Shown here: piece after piece, positions 53,973-63,291 of the stretch | Position numbering within the stretch: position 1 is the first letter of the stretch | Layout: each line of letters begins with the position of its first letter | Assembly (NCBI GenBank): GCA_041399065.1 | Contig: JAWKTN010000005.1 | Span: forward strand, 682,001-746,000 | Length of the DNA: 64,000 nucleotides | From: JAGQPD01 sp020426865 | GTDB taxonomy: Bacteria > Planctomycetota > Planctomycetia > Pirellulales > Pirellulaceae | Direction of reading: 5' to 3' | Position numbers and translations under genes: made by a program | Notes under the pieces: model-generated | Databases searched by the model: none | What the model was told of the DNA's origin: nothing | The model's input: only the letters and a program-made list of their open reading frames with translations

Positions 53973-55868
53973 TTACGCCGCGTGCGAACGGTCGCCATGT
54001 TGCTGCTCAAACAACCGTCTCGCTTGCCCGACCCAGTCATCCCGCCGAATTCGCTCACGGAACGATAACATCCGCGAAAATTCGTCAATCGCGGATGCGT
54101 CCCACCGCATGATCTGGGCATAGGTGTAAACTCCAAAGCTGTTGAGTTTGCGTTCCAGCCAATCAGCTACGCCGGAGATCTGCTTCAAATCGTCGATATG
54201 GTCGGGCTTGGCGGTGTAGATCAATCCCAACACTGGATCGTGTCGGAACCCTTCGTCTTCCGCCCCCATCTCCGCACGCAATCTTGTTTCCGCTTCGGCT
54301 CGCAACGATTCCAGCTTCCGCTGCCGAGCAGCCCGACTCGCTATGACGGCGTCTCCCAATCGAGCTCGCAGTTGTGCAATCGTCTTCGCAGCGTGCTCGG
54401 AGTCGACCATCGCACTATCGCGTTCCTGTTGCAATTGCTCAAATTGCGGTTCCATCGTCACCAGCGTCTCTTTCACCTTGCGGTATTCCGATCGCAAGCT
54501 ATCCAGTGCCTGCGATCGTCCCTCCAATCGCCGCATCCGCTCGCGGTCGCGCTTGACGACTACCATCAACCGAGCCTGCTCGCTGCGTACGCGTTTGAGT
54601 TCCTCAAGCATTTGGTCCCGCTGTGTCTCTGCCGCGTCAATCCGTTCCATGCGGTCCCGCTGCCTCGCCATCGCATCGCGTACTTGCGCCTCCGCTGCCA
54701 GCGCCGAATCCCGCTGCCGTGATAGCTCCGTCAGCTCCTTGGTCTGTCGATGTAGCAGCGTCGCCAACTGTTGATTCTTTTCACGCAATTCGCGCAGTTG
54801 CCGCGGCAGCGCCTCAAGTTGCTCAACTTTCTGCGCCATGGTCGATATCGATGACTCGATCGCAACTCGTTTTTCGTGCTCATCGCGGCAACGTTTTAAC
54901 AACTCTTGCTGTTGTGCCGTCGCCTCGTCTTTCTGCCCGCGCCAATGATCCAGCCGTGACTGCAGGTCACAAATCTCAGCCCGGGCTGCTTGCTCCGTCT
55001 CTCGAACGCGATTCAACTCCTCGACAAGCTGCATCATGCGCTGTGCATCCTCCTCACAACGTGTCTGCATCAGCGCCTGTCGTTCACGCACCACTCGCAA
55101 CGCTCGGGCCTCGTTGGATATCTTCTGCAGAGCGCTCGTCTTGGCCTGCAATGTCTGTTCGATGTCCCGGTGTATTGCCCGTTCACGACGCAGCGTTTCA
55201 CCCAATTCGTCGCGCTCCCGCTGCAATCGGTCCGCCGTCACTCGCAACTGCTCCATCGCTTTTCGCAACACCGTGGTCGTCTCTTGCGATTTCTCTATGG
55301 CTTCCGTTGCATCCTTCGCACTCGCTGTCAACCGTGCGATTTCCTCTTGAGCTGACCGCACTTCCCCTCGCAGTTGCTTGTTCTGTTGTCGTAACCGTCC
55401 GACGTGGTCAGCGTCGATCCGCAAGCGCCGAACATCCTTCTCGGCGATTCGCAAATTCATTTCTAATGACGCACGACGATGTCGCTCCTGCTCAAGCCCA
55501 ATTAACGCGTCACGCTTGAAATCCAATAACTTACGCAGCTCCGCACTCTCTTCCTCCGTATGTGCCGCCGACAGTTGCTGCTGCAGCTCACGCAATTCAT
55601 TGTGTTGCTGCTGGATCGCGTCCAAGTCCGCCATCAGCCGTTGGTAGTCGACGTGCAGTTGGCTTCGGGATGCTCGTTCGTCGTCCAGCTGCAATTCAAG
55701 TTGCCGGATCGTTTCGTGAAGCTCGCGCTGATCATCCTCACCACCCGCGTCATCTGGCGACGTCCGATCAACGCGATGCCAGCTGATCCACATCGCATGA
55801 CAGATCAATGCGCCCGCCAATACGAGCAACATGGCCGAAAAAACCGGGTTCGTCAAATATGATATCAT
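53973..55868 (-). CDS. Membrane-anchored long coiled-coil protein with C-terminal helix-hairpin-helix domain
   Basis: 631 residues. A membrane helix lies at residues 8-27 (NPVFSAMLLVLAGALICHAMW). Residues about 40-530 form a continuous, heptad-patterned coiled coil rich in Glu, Arg, Gln and Leu. The last 90 residues have a globular domain: DDLKQISGVADWLERKLNSF, GVYTYAQIMRWD, IRRDDWVGQARRLF. This is the helix-hairpin-helix-like module that also occurs at the end of some ribosomal L21-like and NADH-dehydrogenase-associated proteins, and often binds nucleic acid. A structural role linking the membrane to a cytoplasmic partner, perhaps DNA, is inference. The 3' end touches the tandem repeat array. 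Confidence 0.82.
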   Translation of the reverse strand: MISYLTNPVFSAMLLVLAGALICHAMWISWHRVDRTSPDDAGGEDDQRELHETIRQLELQLDDERASRSQLHVDYQRLMADLDAIQQQHNELRELQQQLSAAHTEEESAELRKLLDFKRDALIGLEQERHRRASLEMNLRIAEKDVRRLRIDADHVGRLRQQNKQLRGEVRSAQEEIARLTASAKDATEAIEKSQETTTVLRKAMEQLRVTADRLQRERDELGETLRRERAIHRDIEQTLQAKTSALQKISNEARALRVVRERQALMQTRCEEDAQRMMQLVEELNRVRETEQAARAEICDLQSRLDHWRGQKDEATAQQQELLKRCRDEHEKRVAIESSISTMAQKVEQLEALPRQLRELREKNQQLATLLHRQTKELTELSRQRDSALAAEAQVRDAMARQRDRMERIDAAETQRDQMLEELKRVRSEQARLMVVVKRDRERMRRLEGRSQALDSLRSEYRKVKETLVTMEPQFEQLQQERDSAMVDSEHAAKTIAQLRARLGDAVIASRAARQRKLESLRAEAETRLRAEMGAEDEGFRHDPVLGLIYTAKPDHIDDLKQISGVADWLERKLNSFGVYTYAQIMRWDASAIDEFSRMLSFRERIRRDDWVGQARRLFEQQHGDRSHAA

Positions 55869-56040
55869 CGTCTACTCGCTTGGCGGATAGAGGGCGTCGT
55901 CCTCTCCAAGCGTTCGACTTAATCATGACATCGTCTGCATACATTTCGTTGTACGCACCACGACCCTCAACAACCGTCCCGCCGCAATATTCGCGCGAGT
56001 TTACCTAGCCGATCCGAACTTCAGCCGTGTCGGGTCCGCA

Positions 56041-56892
56041 CTAGGGTCGAAAAAAGCCACCGCCACGGAAAATCCGTCGCGGTCCCGCACTGTTTGCTTG
56101 ACCTGGGGCTAGGGAACTTGCCGGCACTAGCACTGCTGTCGGAATATTTGGCGCCGTGCTGACAGCCCGCGCCACCGCACGCTGCACCCGACCGTTGGCC
56201 AATCCCCGCGGATCGGTGACTACGAGTACCCGTTGAGGTACAACCACAGTTCCCGCAGCCGGCGCTTGGTAGACGGGCAAAGAAGCTTGTGCATAACGTG
56301 CCGTCCCCGTCGTCGGTACGCGCATCGCTGGCGTGGAAGCGACAACGCGCGATGCTGTCGCGACCTGAGTTGGCACGCGAGTCGTTACCGGCGGTTGACT
56401 TGGAACAACTGGTCGCGCCCGCACACTCGCTCGTGACGGAATGTCCCCTTGCCGTGAAATTGCTCGCTGCGTTGACACCACCGACTGTGGTACAACCGGC
56501 GTTACGGTTCGTTGTGGTACGTCAGCGTCCGACATGTGGCCGGCCGGTCCCACTTCGGCAGGGACGTGATCACTGACCTCCGTTCCCGGCGACTCTTGCC
56601 CTGTTGTTCCTTGCCCTGTTATTGCAAGTGGCGCTGCATCATCGGTACTCTCGAGGATCGAATTCATCGTACGGGGACGTGGATGAATTTCCGCAGTTGA
56701 GGGAGCGGCCGATTCAGCTGGAGGCGTGGGTAGCACTTCGACCTGCGTAGGCTGGCCATTGCTGCTTTCCGCGGCAATTGTTGTGCCCCCCCCGCCGACG
56801 AGAAACACCGTCGTCAAGAACAACGATAATGCCCGTCGGCATGGAGCTCCGTCAGCAATATTTGTCAGCGAATAATGACTGAGTCCGGTCAT
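56041..56892 (-). CDS. Secreted Pro/Val/Thr-rich protein of unknown function
   Basis: 283 residues with an export signal (RALSLFLTTVFLVGGGGTTIAA). The mature part is low in charge and rich in Val, Pro, Thr and Ala (VVPSQPPVTTRVPTQVATA, RVPTTGTARYAQASLPVYQ), with one better-structured region near the end, VVVPQRVLVVTDPRGLANGR. The C-terminus is glycine-rich and ends in FFRP. No domain is recognised. It may be a periplasmic or surface linker protein. No operon partner is evident: the coiled-coil gene follows after 172 bases on the same strand. Confidence 0.6.
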   Translation of the reverse strand: MTGLSHYSLTNIADGAPCRRALSLFLTTVFLVGGGGTTIAAESSNGQPTQVEVLPTPPAESAAPSTAEIHPRPRTMNSILESTDDAAPLAITGQGTTGQESPGTEVSDHVPAEVGPAGHMSDADVPQRTVTPVVPQSVVSTQRAISRQGDIPSRASVRARPVVPSQPPVTTRVPTQVATASRVVASTPAMRVPTTGTARYAQASLPVYQAPAAGTVVVPQRVLVVTDPRGLANGRVQRAVARAVSTAPNIPTAVLVPASSLAPGQANSAGPRRIFRGGGFFRP

Positions 56893-57204
56893 AGTAGCAT
56901 CTTCCTCCTTCAGACCAGTATTTGGCCCTGCATCAACCTCGTGTCGCCAATCATCGACCTACCTTACCACGGTCCCCGTCAACGGTAAACGCTGGGCCCA
57001 CGGAAGGGGTGCTAGCAATTTTTGGAAAAAAGCAGCAGTTTCTCGCCTCACCAACCAACCGATTGGGGATTCTGCGGCTGATCTTGACCTGCGAGCCGAG
57101 ACGCCGTATACCTTGCCCCCCCGGGGGGACTTTGCGGAGTGGTGCCACGGAAGGAAGAGTGGCTCCGCATGGAAATCAAGGAAGAAATGACCGCGGAGAC
57201 AGCG

Positions 57205-58464
57205 ATGAAGACACCTCAGACAAGCACGGAGACTCGCATTGATCACGTTGCAGCACCGACACGCGTTCCGTTGTTGGACATGGAACGTGAGCTCGGGCCG
57301 CTAATGGCGGATTTGGTCGAAGCGACAGCCCGAGTCTTGGCATCGGGGCGATATGTGTTTGGGCCGGAGTGCGGGGAATTGGAGTCGTCGATTGCGCAGT
57401 ATTGTGGCGCCGAGTTTGGCGTCGCGTGTGCCTCGGGGAGCGACGCGTTGCTATTGGCACTGATGGCGCTTGACATCAAACCCGGCGACGAAGTGATCGT
57501 GCCGAGTTTTACGTTTTTCGCCACTGCCAGCGCAGTGACACGTTTGGGTGCGACACCAGTTTTCGTAGACATTGATCCAGCGACGTTCAACATCGATCCT
57601 CATTTGGTGGAGGTTTCGCTTACGGCGCGAACGAAGGCGATCATCCCTGTACACCTTTTTGGCCAATGTGCTGATATGGACTCCATCACCCAGTTGGCTC
57701 GCCAGCATGGCATTTTTGTGATCGAGGATGCTGCTCAGGCGATAGGTGCCCGCACGGGCGACCGCTCCGCGGGATCGTTGGGCGACCTGGGTTGCTTCAG
57801 TTTCTACCCAACCAAAAACCTTGGCGGTTGCGGCGATGGTGGCATGATCACAACGTCCAACGAAGCCCTGGCGTCGCGGTTGCGACTGTTGCGTGGTCAC
57901 GGAATGCACCCTCGCTACTTCCATCAAGCGGTCGGCATTAACAGTCGTCTGGACACAATTCAAGCGGCGATACTGCAAGTAAAACTGCCGCACTTGCCCG
58001 CTTGGACACGTGAACGTCAGTCGAATGCCGCACGTTACGACCAAATGTTTCGAGTGGCAGGGTTGGACCAGGTGTTAACGCTGCCGATGGCGCGGGATGG
58101 ATACCATCATGTGTGGAATCAATACACGGTTCGTGTCGCTGACCAACAGCGCGATGCATTGCGATTGTATTTATCGGCGGCCGAGATCGGCACCGAGATA
58201 TACTACCCGGTGCCGCTGCATCGTCAAGAGTGTTTCAGCTATCTGGGATACAACGACGGCGATCTGCCAGATACGGAGCGGGCGGCAGGCGAAGTGATGA
58301 GCCTACCGATCTTTCCCGGATTGACCGAAAAAGAGCAACAGACGGTTGTCGACCGGATTGCCCGTTTCTTCTTCGGCGCTGAAGCCACCACATCGTCTTC
58401 GCCCGCCCGTCCCAAATACCTGACAGGCAAAGGGGCTGCGCGAGAAAATACAGCCACCTCGTAG
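57205..58464 (+). CDS. DegT/DnrJ/EryC1/StrS-family PLP sugar aminotransferase
   Basis: 419 residues. It has the fold-type I aminotransferase motifs of the family: FGVACASGSDALLLALMAL, DEVIVPSFTFFATASAV, PVFVDIDPATFNID, IIPVHLFGQCADMD, FVIEDAAQAIGA, and the PLP lysine in CFSFYPTKNLGGCGDGGMI; later RLRLLRGHG and NSRLDTIQAAIL, then EIYYPVPLHRQECF. Such enzymes transfer an amino group to keto-sugar nucleotides for lipopolysaccharide, glycan or antibiotic sugars. No sugar-biosynthesis cluster is beside it. The start is uncertain: ATG 57205 has GGAG seven bases upstream, while ATG 57169 and 57187 extend into repeat-like DNA and the conserved part begins only at VPLLDMERELG. Confidence 0.88.
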   Translation: MKTPQTSTETRIDHVAAPTRVPLLDMERELGPLMADLVEATARVLASGRYVFGPECGELESSIAQYCGAEFGVACASGSDALLLALMALDIKPGDEVIVPSFTFFATASAVTRLGATPVFVDIDPATFNIDPHLVEVSLTARTKAIIPVHLFGQCADMDSITQLARQHGIFVIEDAAQAIGARTGDRSAGSLGDLGCFSFYPTKNLGGCGDGGMITTSNEALASRLRLLRGHGMHPRYFHQAVGINSRLDTIQAAILQVKLPHLPAWTRERQSNAARYDQMFRVAGLDQVLTLPMARDGYHHVWNQYTVRVADQQRDALRLYLSAAEIGTEIYYPVPLHRQECFSYLGYNDGDLPDTERAAGEVMSLPIFPGLTEKEQQTVVDRIARFFFGAEATTSSSPARPKYLTGKGAARENTATS

Positions 58465-58635
58465 CTCCACGCCCTGTAGCTCAATTCTCGTCATCGAGGC
58501 TTATCACGCCAAATACGCGTTGCCTTCGGGTTCAGAATTCCAGCCGAAGGCGACCGCATGGAGCCTGTGGCGACACATTTTCTTTGTCTGCGATTGATTG
58601 CGACCTTGGACGGCCATTGGCGAAGCGTAGCACTA

Positions 58636-59061
58636 CTACTCCAGTTTCAGTTCTGGCAATTCATTCGGCTCCGCCTTGACCGTGAACGAAAAGGGTGACG
58701 TATCTGGTCGGCTATACTTTACCGGCAATTCGTGTCGTCCAATTCTAGATAATTCACCGCCATCGTCCGCCATCGCTCGACGCTCAACCGTGACAATGTA
58801 TTCACCTGGCGGCGCCCCGTCATTTGGCGTGTGTGACATGAGTTGAAAGTGCCCCGAGTTGTCAGTGACTCCTAACGGCCGACTACCCATGCTCGTGTCG
58901 TGGCGAGGGTGTAGTGTAACCCTCGCATCGACTACAGGTTTCCCGTTGCGGCTCACTATTCCGCTGACGGGAAATGTTTCGGGGCCTAATTCGCCACAGC
59001 CAAAGATGCATGATGAAATCGCCACCAAGACGAGCAAATTCTGGAAACGTGTCGAGTACAT
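58636..59061 (-). CDS. Small lipoprotein with carboxypeptidase-regulatory-like domain
   Basis: 141 residues from ATG 59061. The signal peptide ends SSCIFGC (lipobox). The mature part has FPVSGIVSRNGKPVVDARVTL, LGVTDNSGHFQLM and PPGEYIVTVERR, the blades of the transthyretin-like beta-sandwich also seen in the lipoprotein at 23248. It is envelope-anchored and the ligand is unknown. The longer frame to 59364 overlaps the divergent PQQ-propeller gene and is rejected. No DUF1559 gene is adjacent in this case. Confidence 0.8.
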   Translation of the reverse strand: MYSTRFQNLLVLVAISSCIFGCGELGPETFPVSGIVSRNGKPVVDARVTLHPRHDTSMGSRPLGVTDNSGHFQLMSHTPNDGAPPGEYIVTVERRAMADDGGELSRIGRHELPVKYSRPDTSPFSFTVKAEPNELPELKLE

Positions 59062-59217
59062 AAAATGGTCGTGTTGTGCGATCGGTTGATCGGACCCTGT
59101 TGACGATATCGAGCGGATTTCGGCGGCAAATGGCGGTAGTCGGTCGGGCGTTGGCGGTCGTCGAAGCTGCTTTTTTCGCCAACCCTGTTGGTTATTTCGA
59201 CACCCCAACGGATTCCT

Positions 59218-59223
59218 TATAAT
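59218..59223 (+). promoter_or_regulatory. Possible -10 element upstream of the PQQ-propeller gene
   Basis: A perfect TATAAT stands 115 bases upstream of the ATG at 59339. No good -35 hexamer lies at the usual 16-18-base spacing (TTGGTT is 24 bases away), so this is only a candidate. Confidence 0.3.
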
Positions 59224-59338
59224 GGCGGCGGGGCTTGAGAAGCGGTCGAGCTTCAAATCAACGTTCGCGTAGACAGATATCTCACGACGAATACGATCGT
59301 GTTGCGATGAACATGCACTCAACTTGGATGGATGCCAG

Positions 59339-60688
59339 ATGAAACGAGCGAAGAAGATGAGCATTATAGCGGCGATTCAATGGTCGGGCGTCGGACTTGC
59401 CAGTGCTATTTTGGCGGCGATTGTTGTGACATGGTCGCCGCCATCAAGGGCTGCGGAGAACTGGCCGACATGGCGTGGACCGCGGGGGGATGGTGTGACG
59501 ACCGAGCGAGAATTGCCGCTCCAGTGGGGGCCGGGCAGTCCAAATGTGCGGTGGCGAGTAGAATTGCCGGAGCCATCGAATTCGACGCCAATTGTATGGG
59601 GCGACAAGATTTTCGTGACACAGCCGTTGGTCGATGAACACAAACGGACGCTCATGTGTCTGGACCGAAATTCGGGCGAAGCGAAATGGCAGAAGAGTGT
59701 GGTTTATGACCAGGAGGAGCCGACGCATCGAACGAATCCGTATTGTTCGCCGTCGCCGGTGACCGACGGTGAACGGGTGGTGGTGTGGTATGGTTCGGCG
59801 GGGTTGTATTGCTACGACCTGGACGGCAACGAGCTGTGGCATCGGGACCTTGGCAAGGTGTCGCATTATTGGGGGACAGGATCATCGCCGGTGTTGCATG
59901 GCGATTTGTGTTTCTTGAATTTCGGGCCGGGCGATCCGTCTTTTTTGTTGGCGGTGAACAAACACAATGGCCAGGACGTATGGCGACACGATCTGCCTCA
60001 TTTCCGGACGAAGGAAGGGCCGACTGGATTGGGAGATGACGGTAATCAGTCAGCGGCGCATTTGTACGGTTCGTGGAGTACACCGGTTATCTTGCCGAGT
60101 GCCGAGGGGCCTTTGCTATTGATGAGTCATGCCGAGCGTTTAGTGGCGTATCGCCCGCAGACGGGGGAAGAGGTATGGTCGGCCGAGGGGCTGGCGGATT
60201 TGGTCTATATGTCACCGATGTGGGATGACGACATTACGATGGTATTGGGCGGGTACAACGGATCCGGGATAGCGGTTCGCCGAGGTGGGAAGGGGAATGT
60301 CACGGAAAGTCATCTCGCATGGCGACGGCCCAGGACCAAGGGGAATTTAGGGACCGGCGTTGTGCATGATGGACTGGCGTTTGTGAGTGACATGAGCGGG
60401 ATTGTCGAGTGTTTCAATCTTGCGACGCAGGAAAAGGTCTGGGAGAAACGATTGGCAGGCGCGGCGAACAACGATGTTTGGTCATCGCTATTATTGAGTG
60501 GCGACCGGATCTACATGTTGAACAAGTCGGGGGACACGTTTGTTTTCAAGGCGGGGCCAAAGTTTGAGTTGCTGGCGACGAACAGTTTGGACGAAGAGAC
60601 GAATTCCTCGATTGTGCCTCATGAGGGCGAGTTGCTGATCCGGACACATGAGGCACTGTGGTGTATTGAGAAGGAATCGGGAAAGTAG
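59339..60688 (+). CDS. Secreted PQQ-like beta-propeller repeat protein
   Basis: 449 residues from ATG 59339. The signal peptide has a hydrophobic core (VGLASAILAAIVVTW) and ends near SRAAENW. The mature protein starts with NWPTWRGPRGDGVT, the standard beginning of planctomycete outer-membrane-biogenesis-BamB-like PQQ proteins. The blades follow: TPIVWGDKIFVTQPL, TLMCLDRNSGEAKWQK, LYCYDLDGNELWHRDLG, LLAVNKHNGQDVWRHD, VECFNLATQEKVWEKRL and MLNKSGDTFVFKAG. PQQ-dependent dehydrogenase active-site residues are not apparent, so a scaffold or binding role is more likely than catalysis. The gene stands alone, divergent from the small lipoprotein gene. Confidence 0.88.
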   Translation: MKRAKKMSIIAAIQWSGVGLASAILAAIVVTWSPPSRAAENWPTWRGPRGDGVTTERELPLQWGPGSPNVRWRVELPEPSNSTPIVWGDKIFVTQPLVDEHKRTLMCLDRNSGEAKWQKSVVYDQEEPTHRTNPYCSPSPVTDGERVVVWYGSAGLYCYDLDGNELWHRDLGKVSHYWGTGSSPVLHGDLCFLNFGPGDPSFLLAVNKHNGQDVWRHDLPHFRTKEGPTGLGDDGNQSAAHLYGSWSTPVILPSAEGPLLLMSHAERLVAYRPQTGEEVWSAEGLADLVYMSPMWDDDITMVLGGYNGSGIAVRRGGKGNVTESHLAWRRPRTKGNLGTGVVHDGLAFVSDMSGIVECFNLATQEKVWEKRLAGAANNDVWSSLLLSGDRIYMLNKSGDTFVFKAGPKFELLATNSLDEETNSSIVPHEGELLIRTHEALWCIEKESGK

Positions 60689-60974
60689 GTTCGGTGCCAG
60701 GGAGTCATCCGCGGGTTGGACGGGTTGTCGCAACGAGGCATGATGACAGGTATGGAGTCCGACGGCGAATCGTTGGAACGCAAAACATCTGGCAAGACGC
60801 TGGGAATGCAAAAATGTCGTGAACCGACATCCCGACCGGCGGCCAATAGTTCCCTATGGCCGGGAGGACTATTCAGGATGGCGGTTAAAGGTATAGACTA
60901 TAAAGACGATCGGACGGAAGAGGAGTCTTGCCACGTCACTGCTCGTTGGCCGAACACCCTTCTGCTCGACCCAC

Positions 60975-61048
60975 GTCCCCGTGGCACAATTGGATAGCGC
61001 GTCGGCCTCCGGAGCCGAAGGTTACAGGTTCGAATCCTGTCGGGGATA
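60975..61048 (+). tRNA. tRNA-Arg (anticodon CCG)
   Basis: The acceptor stem is GTCCCCG paired with CGGGGAT (one G-U pair at the end), with discriminator A. The anticodon stem is TCGGC/GCCGA with loop CTCCGGA, giving anticodon CCG. The T arm is ACAGG-TTCGAAT-CCTGT. The D arm is GCAC...GCGC with one A.C mismatch. CCA is not encoded. The gene lies 286 bases after the PQQ gene and is followed by a tyrosine recombinase gene, so its 3' end is a likely integration (att) site. Confidence 0.93.
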
Positions 61049-61140
61049 TTCAAGCAGCACAAGGACTTACGACAAATTGACAAGTTGCCTAATGGGCCGA
61101 TGTCAGAGATAATGTCAGAGATTGATCCGATCCAGGGCAA

Positions 61141-61178
61141 ACAAAAGCCCCGCTCAGAGCTGCCACTCTGAGCGAGGC
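61141..61178 (-). terminator. Terminator-like hairpin between tRNA-Arg and integrase
   Basis: CGCTCAGAG (61151-61159) and CTCTGAGCG (61166-61174) form a 9-bp stem with a 6-base loop, extended by GCC/GGC beyond one mismatch. On the minus strand it is followed by CTTTTGTTTG, as in an intrinsic terminator for leftward transcription. No leftward gene is visible directly to its right. Confidence 0.6.
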
Positions 61179-61243
61179 CGTGCCTAGCGAACCGTCTGGC
61201 TCGCCTTCCAGATTCCTATGGGTTTCAGCTGGAGGGTTCGCAA

Positions 61244-62434
61244 ATGTCTCGGTCTCTTTATCACCATCCCAAGCCGTTCTTCCGCGCTTCCCGCGGTACC
61301 TGGCACGTGCAAATCGAGGGAAAACAAATCAACCTCGGACGCGATCGGAAAGACGCGTTCGACCGCTACCACAAGCTGATGCAACAGCAACCGTCGAAGC
61401 GGACCTTGGCGCCGACCTCGGATATCGCCAGCATCGCCGACCAATTCCTCGATTGGTGCGTCAAGCATCGAGCCGCCGACACCTACGAGTGGTACCGCGA
61501 GCGGCTGCAACGATTCGTTTCTCGGTATCCAGACCTGAAAATCGACGAGCTGAAGAATCATCATGTACAAGATTGGATCGACAGCTACGACGGCCTGTCG
61601 TCGGGTTCGAAACGTAATTTGTGTCGGGCAATCCAGCGTGCGTTGCGATGGGCCGTGCAACAGGAGATTATTGATCGGTCGCCGATTGCCCACTTCCAGA
61701 AACCGCGCGCGGGACGTCGAAAGACGGTCATTGACGAACAGGAGTATGCCCGAATACTGGCCAACTTGCCGAATGACGACTTCCGTGACTTGATTCGGTT
61801 CGCGTGGCACACCGGGGCAAGGGCAGCCGAATGTTTGGCGATCGAGGTGCGACATTTGGACTTGGCGAATAAGCGAGTAGTCTTTCCCGTGGATGAAGAA
61901 AAAATGGAACGCATTCCGCGGGTGATTTACTTGTCGCAGGAAGCACACGCAATTGTATGTAGTCGTTTGAAAAGAAAGACGGAATTTATCTTCACAAATA
62001 CGTGCGGTAAGCCGTGGACGACCGACGCGGTGAACTGTGCATTCGAAGCGCTGCAAATCCGGATGGGAAAAAAGGCAATGACTGAAACGGCCGTTGAGGT
62101 GTCTGTCGAGGAGATCGATGAAACGGTGGCCTCCTTGCGGCCCACAAGGCATGTCCGAGGTAAAACGATTGTTAAAACGGAATCGGAACTCCGCGCGGAG
62201 GCAAAGCGGAAGCTCACTAAGCGACTTGCCAAACGATACGCTCGCAAACATAGTTTGACGGAATTTCGCCATAGTTGGTGCCATCATGCCTTGCGCCGAG
62301 GTCTTGATGCCTTAACCGTGTCGGTTCTAATGGGGCACTCCGACCCGAGCATGGTGTCCCGCGTGTACAGTCATCTCAACCACGCTCCGGAATACCTGCT
62401 CGACCAAGCCCAACGTGCCGTTGAAGGAAGCTAG
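61244..62434 (+). CDS. Tyrosine recombinase (phage-type integrase) of a tRNA-Arg-linked island
   Basis: 396 residues. ATG 61244 has GGAGGG eight bases upstream. The core-binding domain is at about residues 60-150 (ASIADQFLDWCVKHRAADTYEWY). The catalytic domain has Arg I in AWHTGARAAECLAIEV, the lysine beta-hairpin region DEEKMERIPRVIYL, box II LTEFRHSWCHHALRRG, GHSDPSMVSRVYSHL with the final His and the nucleophile Tyr. In box II the usual HxxR is TEFR, so the first His is Thr. An insert of about 50 charged residues (SVEEIDETVASLRPTRHVRG...) separates the helices before box II. It should catalyse integration and excision at the adjacent tRNA gene. Confidence 0.92.
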   Translation: MSRSLYHHPKPFFRASRGTWHVQIEGKQINLGRDRKDAFDRYHKLMQQQPSKRTLAPTSDIASIADQFLDWCVKHRAADTYEWYRERLQRFVSRYPDLKIDELKNHHVQDWIDSYDGLSSGSKRNLCRAIQRALRWAVQQEIIDRSPIAHFQKPRAGRRKTVIDEQEYARILANLPNDDFRDLIRFAWHTGARAAECLAIEVRHLDLANKRVVFPVDEEKMERIPRVIYLSQEAHAIVCSRLKRKTEFIFTNTCGKPWTTDAVNCAFEALQIRMGKKAMTETAVEVSVEEIDETVASLRPTRHVRGKTIVKTESELRAEAKRKLTKRLAKRYARKHSLTEFRHSWCHHALRRGLDALTVSVLMGHSDPSMVSRVYSHLNHAPEYLLDQAQRAVEGS

Positions 62435-62561
62435 TCGTCTGCCACACGAAGTGCTGCGGCTTTCGTTTGAAAGGCCGCAGCTACTAGAGGCGGGAGTTGA
62501 CCGCGTCACGGTAGCCGCGACACTCGGACACGTGGATGGGTCTACCTCATCACGGGTGTAA
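62435..62561 (+). pseudogene. Fragment of a second tyrosine recombinase
   Basis: Directly after the integrase stop, a frame reads LLEAGVDRVTVAATLGHVDG followed by STSSRV and a stop (62559-62561). This is the end of the catalytic domain of a different recombinase: box II side helix, GHxDxST, RV. It stops at the codon where the nucleophile Tyr would be. Only about 40 codons remain. Confidence 0.75.
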
Positions 62562-63291
62562 AGTCACGGATTGGCCGATAACGAACTCCTTTGCAATGTC
62601 CTCAATTTTTTCACCAGGGGGGAGTCTGGCGGACACCTGACAAAGAATGCGTCCCGCAACGCGGGGACCGGAGAACAAACGAAAGGAAAGCCAATTGACA
62701 GTGTAGTGTCTGCACGTATGAAAACACGGGGTAAAGTGAGTCATCTTAATTCCTTCATGGGTAAGAGTAACACCAGCTGGCGCCAAATGGCACGGGCGAG
62801 TATCAATAGTCCAGCCGTAAGTGGTTCAGATAGACCTTTGAATCGAGAGATTGTGAACGGCTGTATCCTATTTCGGTTTCAAGTGAGCCAGAAGCACGTA
62901 GTTATCAACTCTGATAGCAATCCCTAGACGGTCACTCTGACCGAAATGACAACAGGGAATTGTCAGACCGCTCGTCGCCAATGGCGCGCCACACTCGTAC
63001 TTCTGTCTTTTGTCCGTTGCAGTCATTGGACTTCCCTCGACCCGAACGTCAAAGTTGAGGGTTTCGCCGTAGTGATGAAGGCAGAAAATGAACTGAAATA
63101 CGTCCCCAGTTTCTCCGCTAGTTTGGGTGGCGAGTTGCGGACGGGGCAGAGCGGATGTAAAGCTGATTGGAAGATGAAAAGTATTAGTTGAGATGAGCGA
63201 CAATCGTAGGGAGCAACGAATGCCAAGCAAAATAAAATCTTGCTGGTCGGACGTCGTCTACTCAATTCAGTTTGTGAGAAGGCAATGGGGC
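62562..63291. other. Island DNA without a supportable gene
   Basis: About 730 bases. Frames up to 120 codons exist on both strands, but they overlap each other, lack ribosome-binding sites and have no recognisable domain. The base composition is more A/T-rich than the left part of the window, in keeping with foreign DNA. Confidence 0.45.

Noticed and set aside
62868..63230. 120-codon minus-strand frame in the island
   Set aside because: No domain, no Shine-Dalgarno, and it is overlapped by frames of equal length on the other strand.
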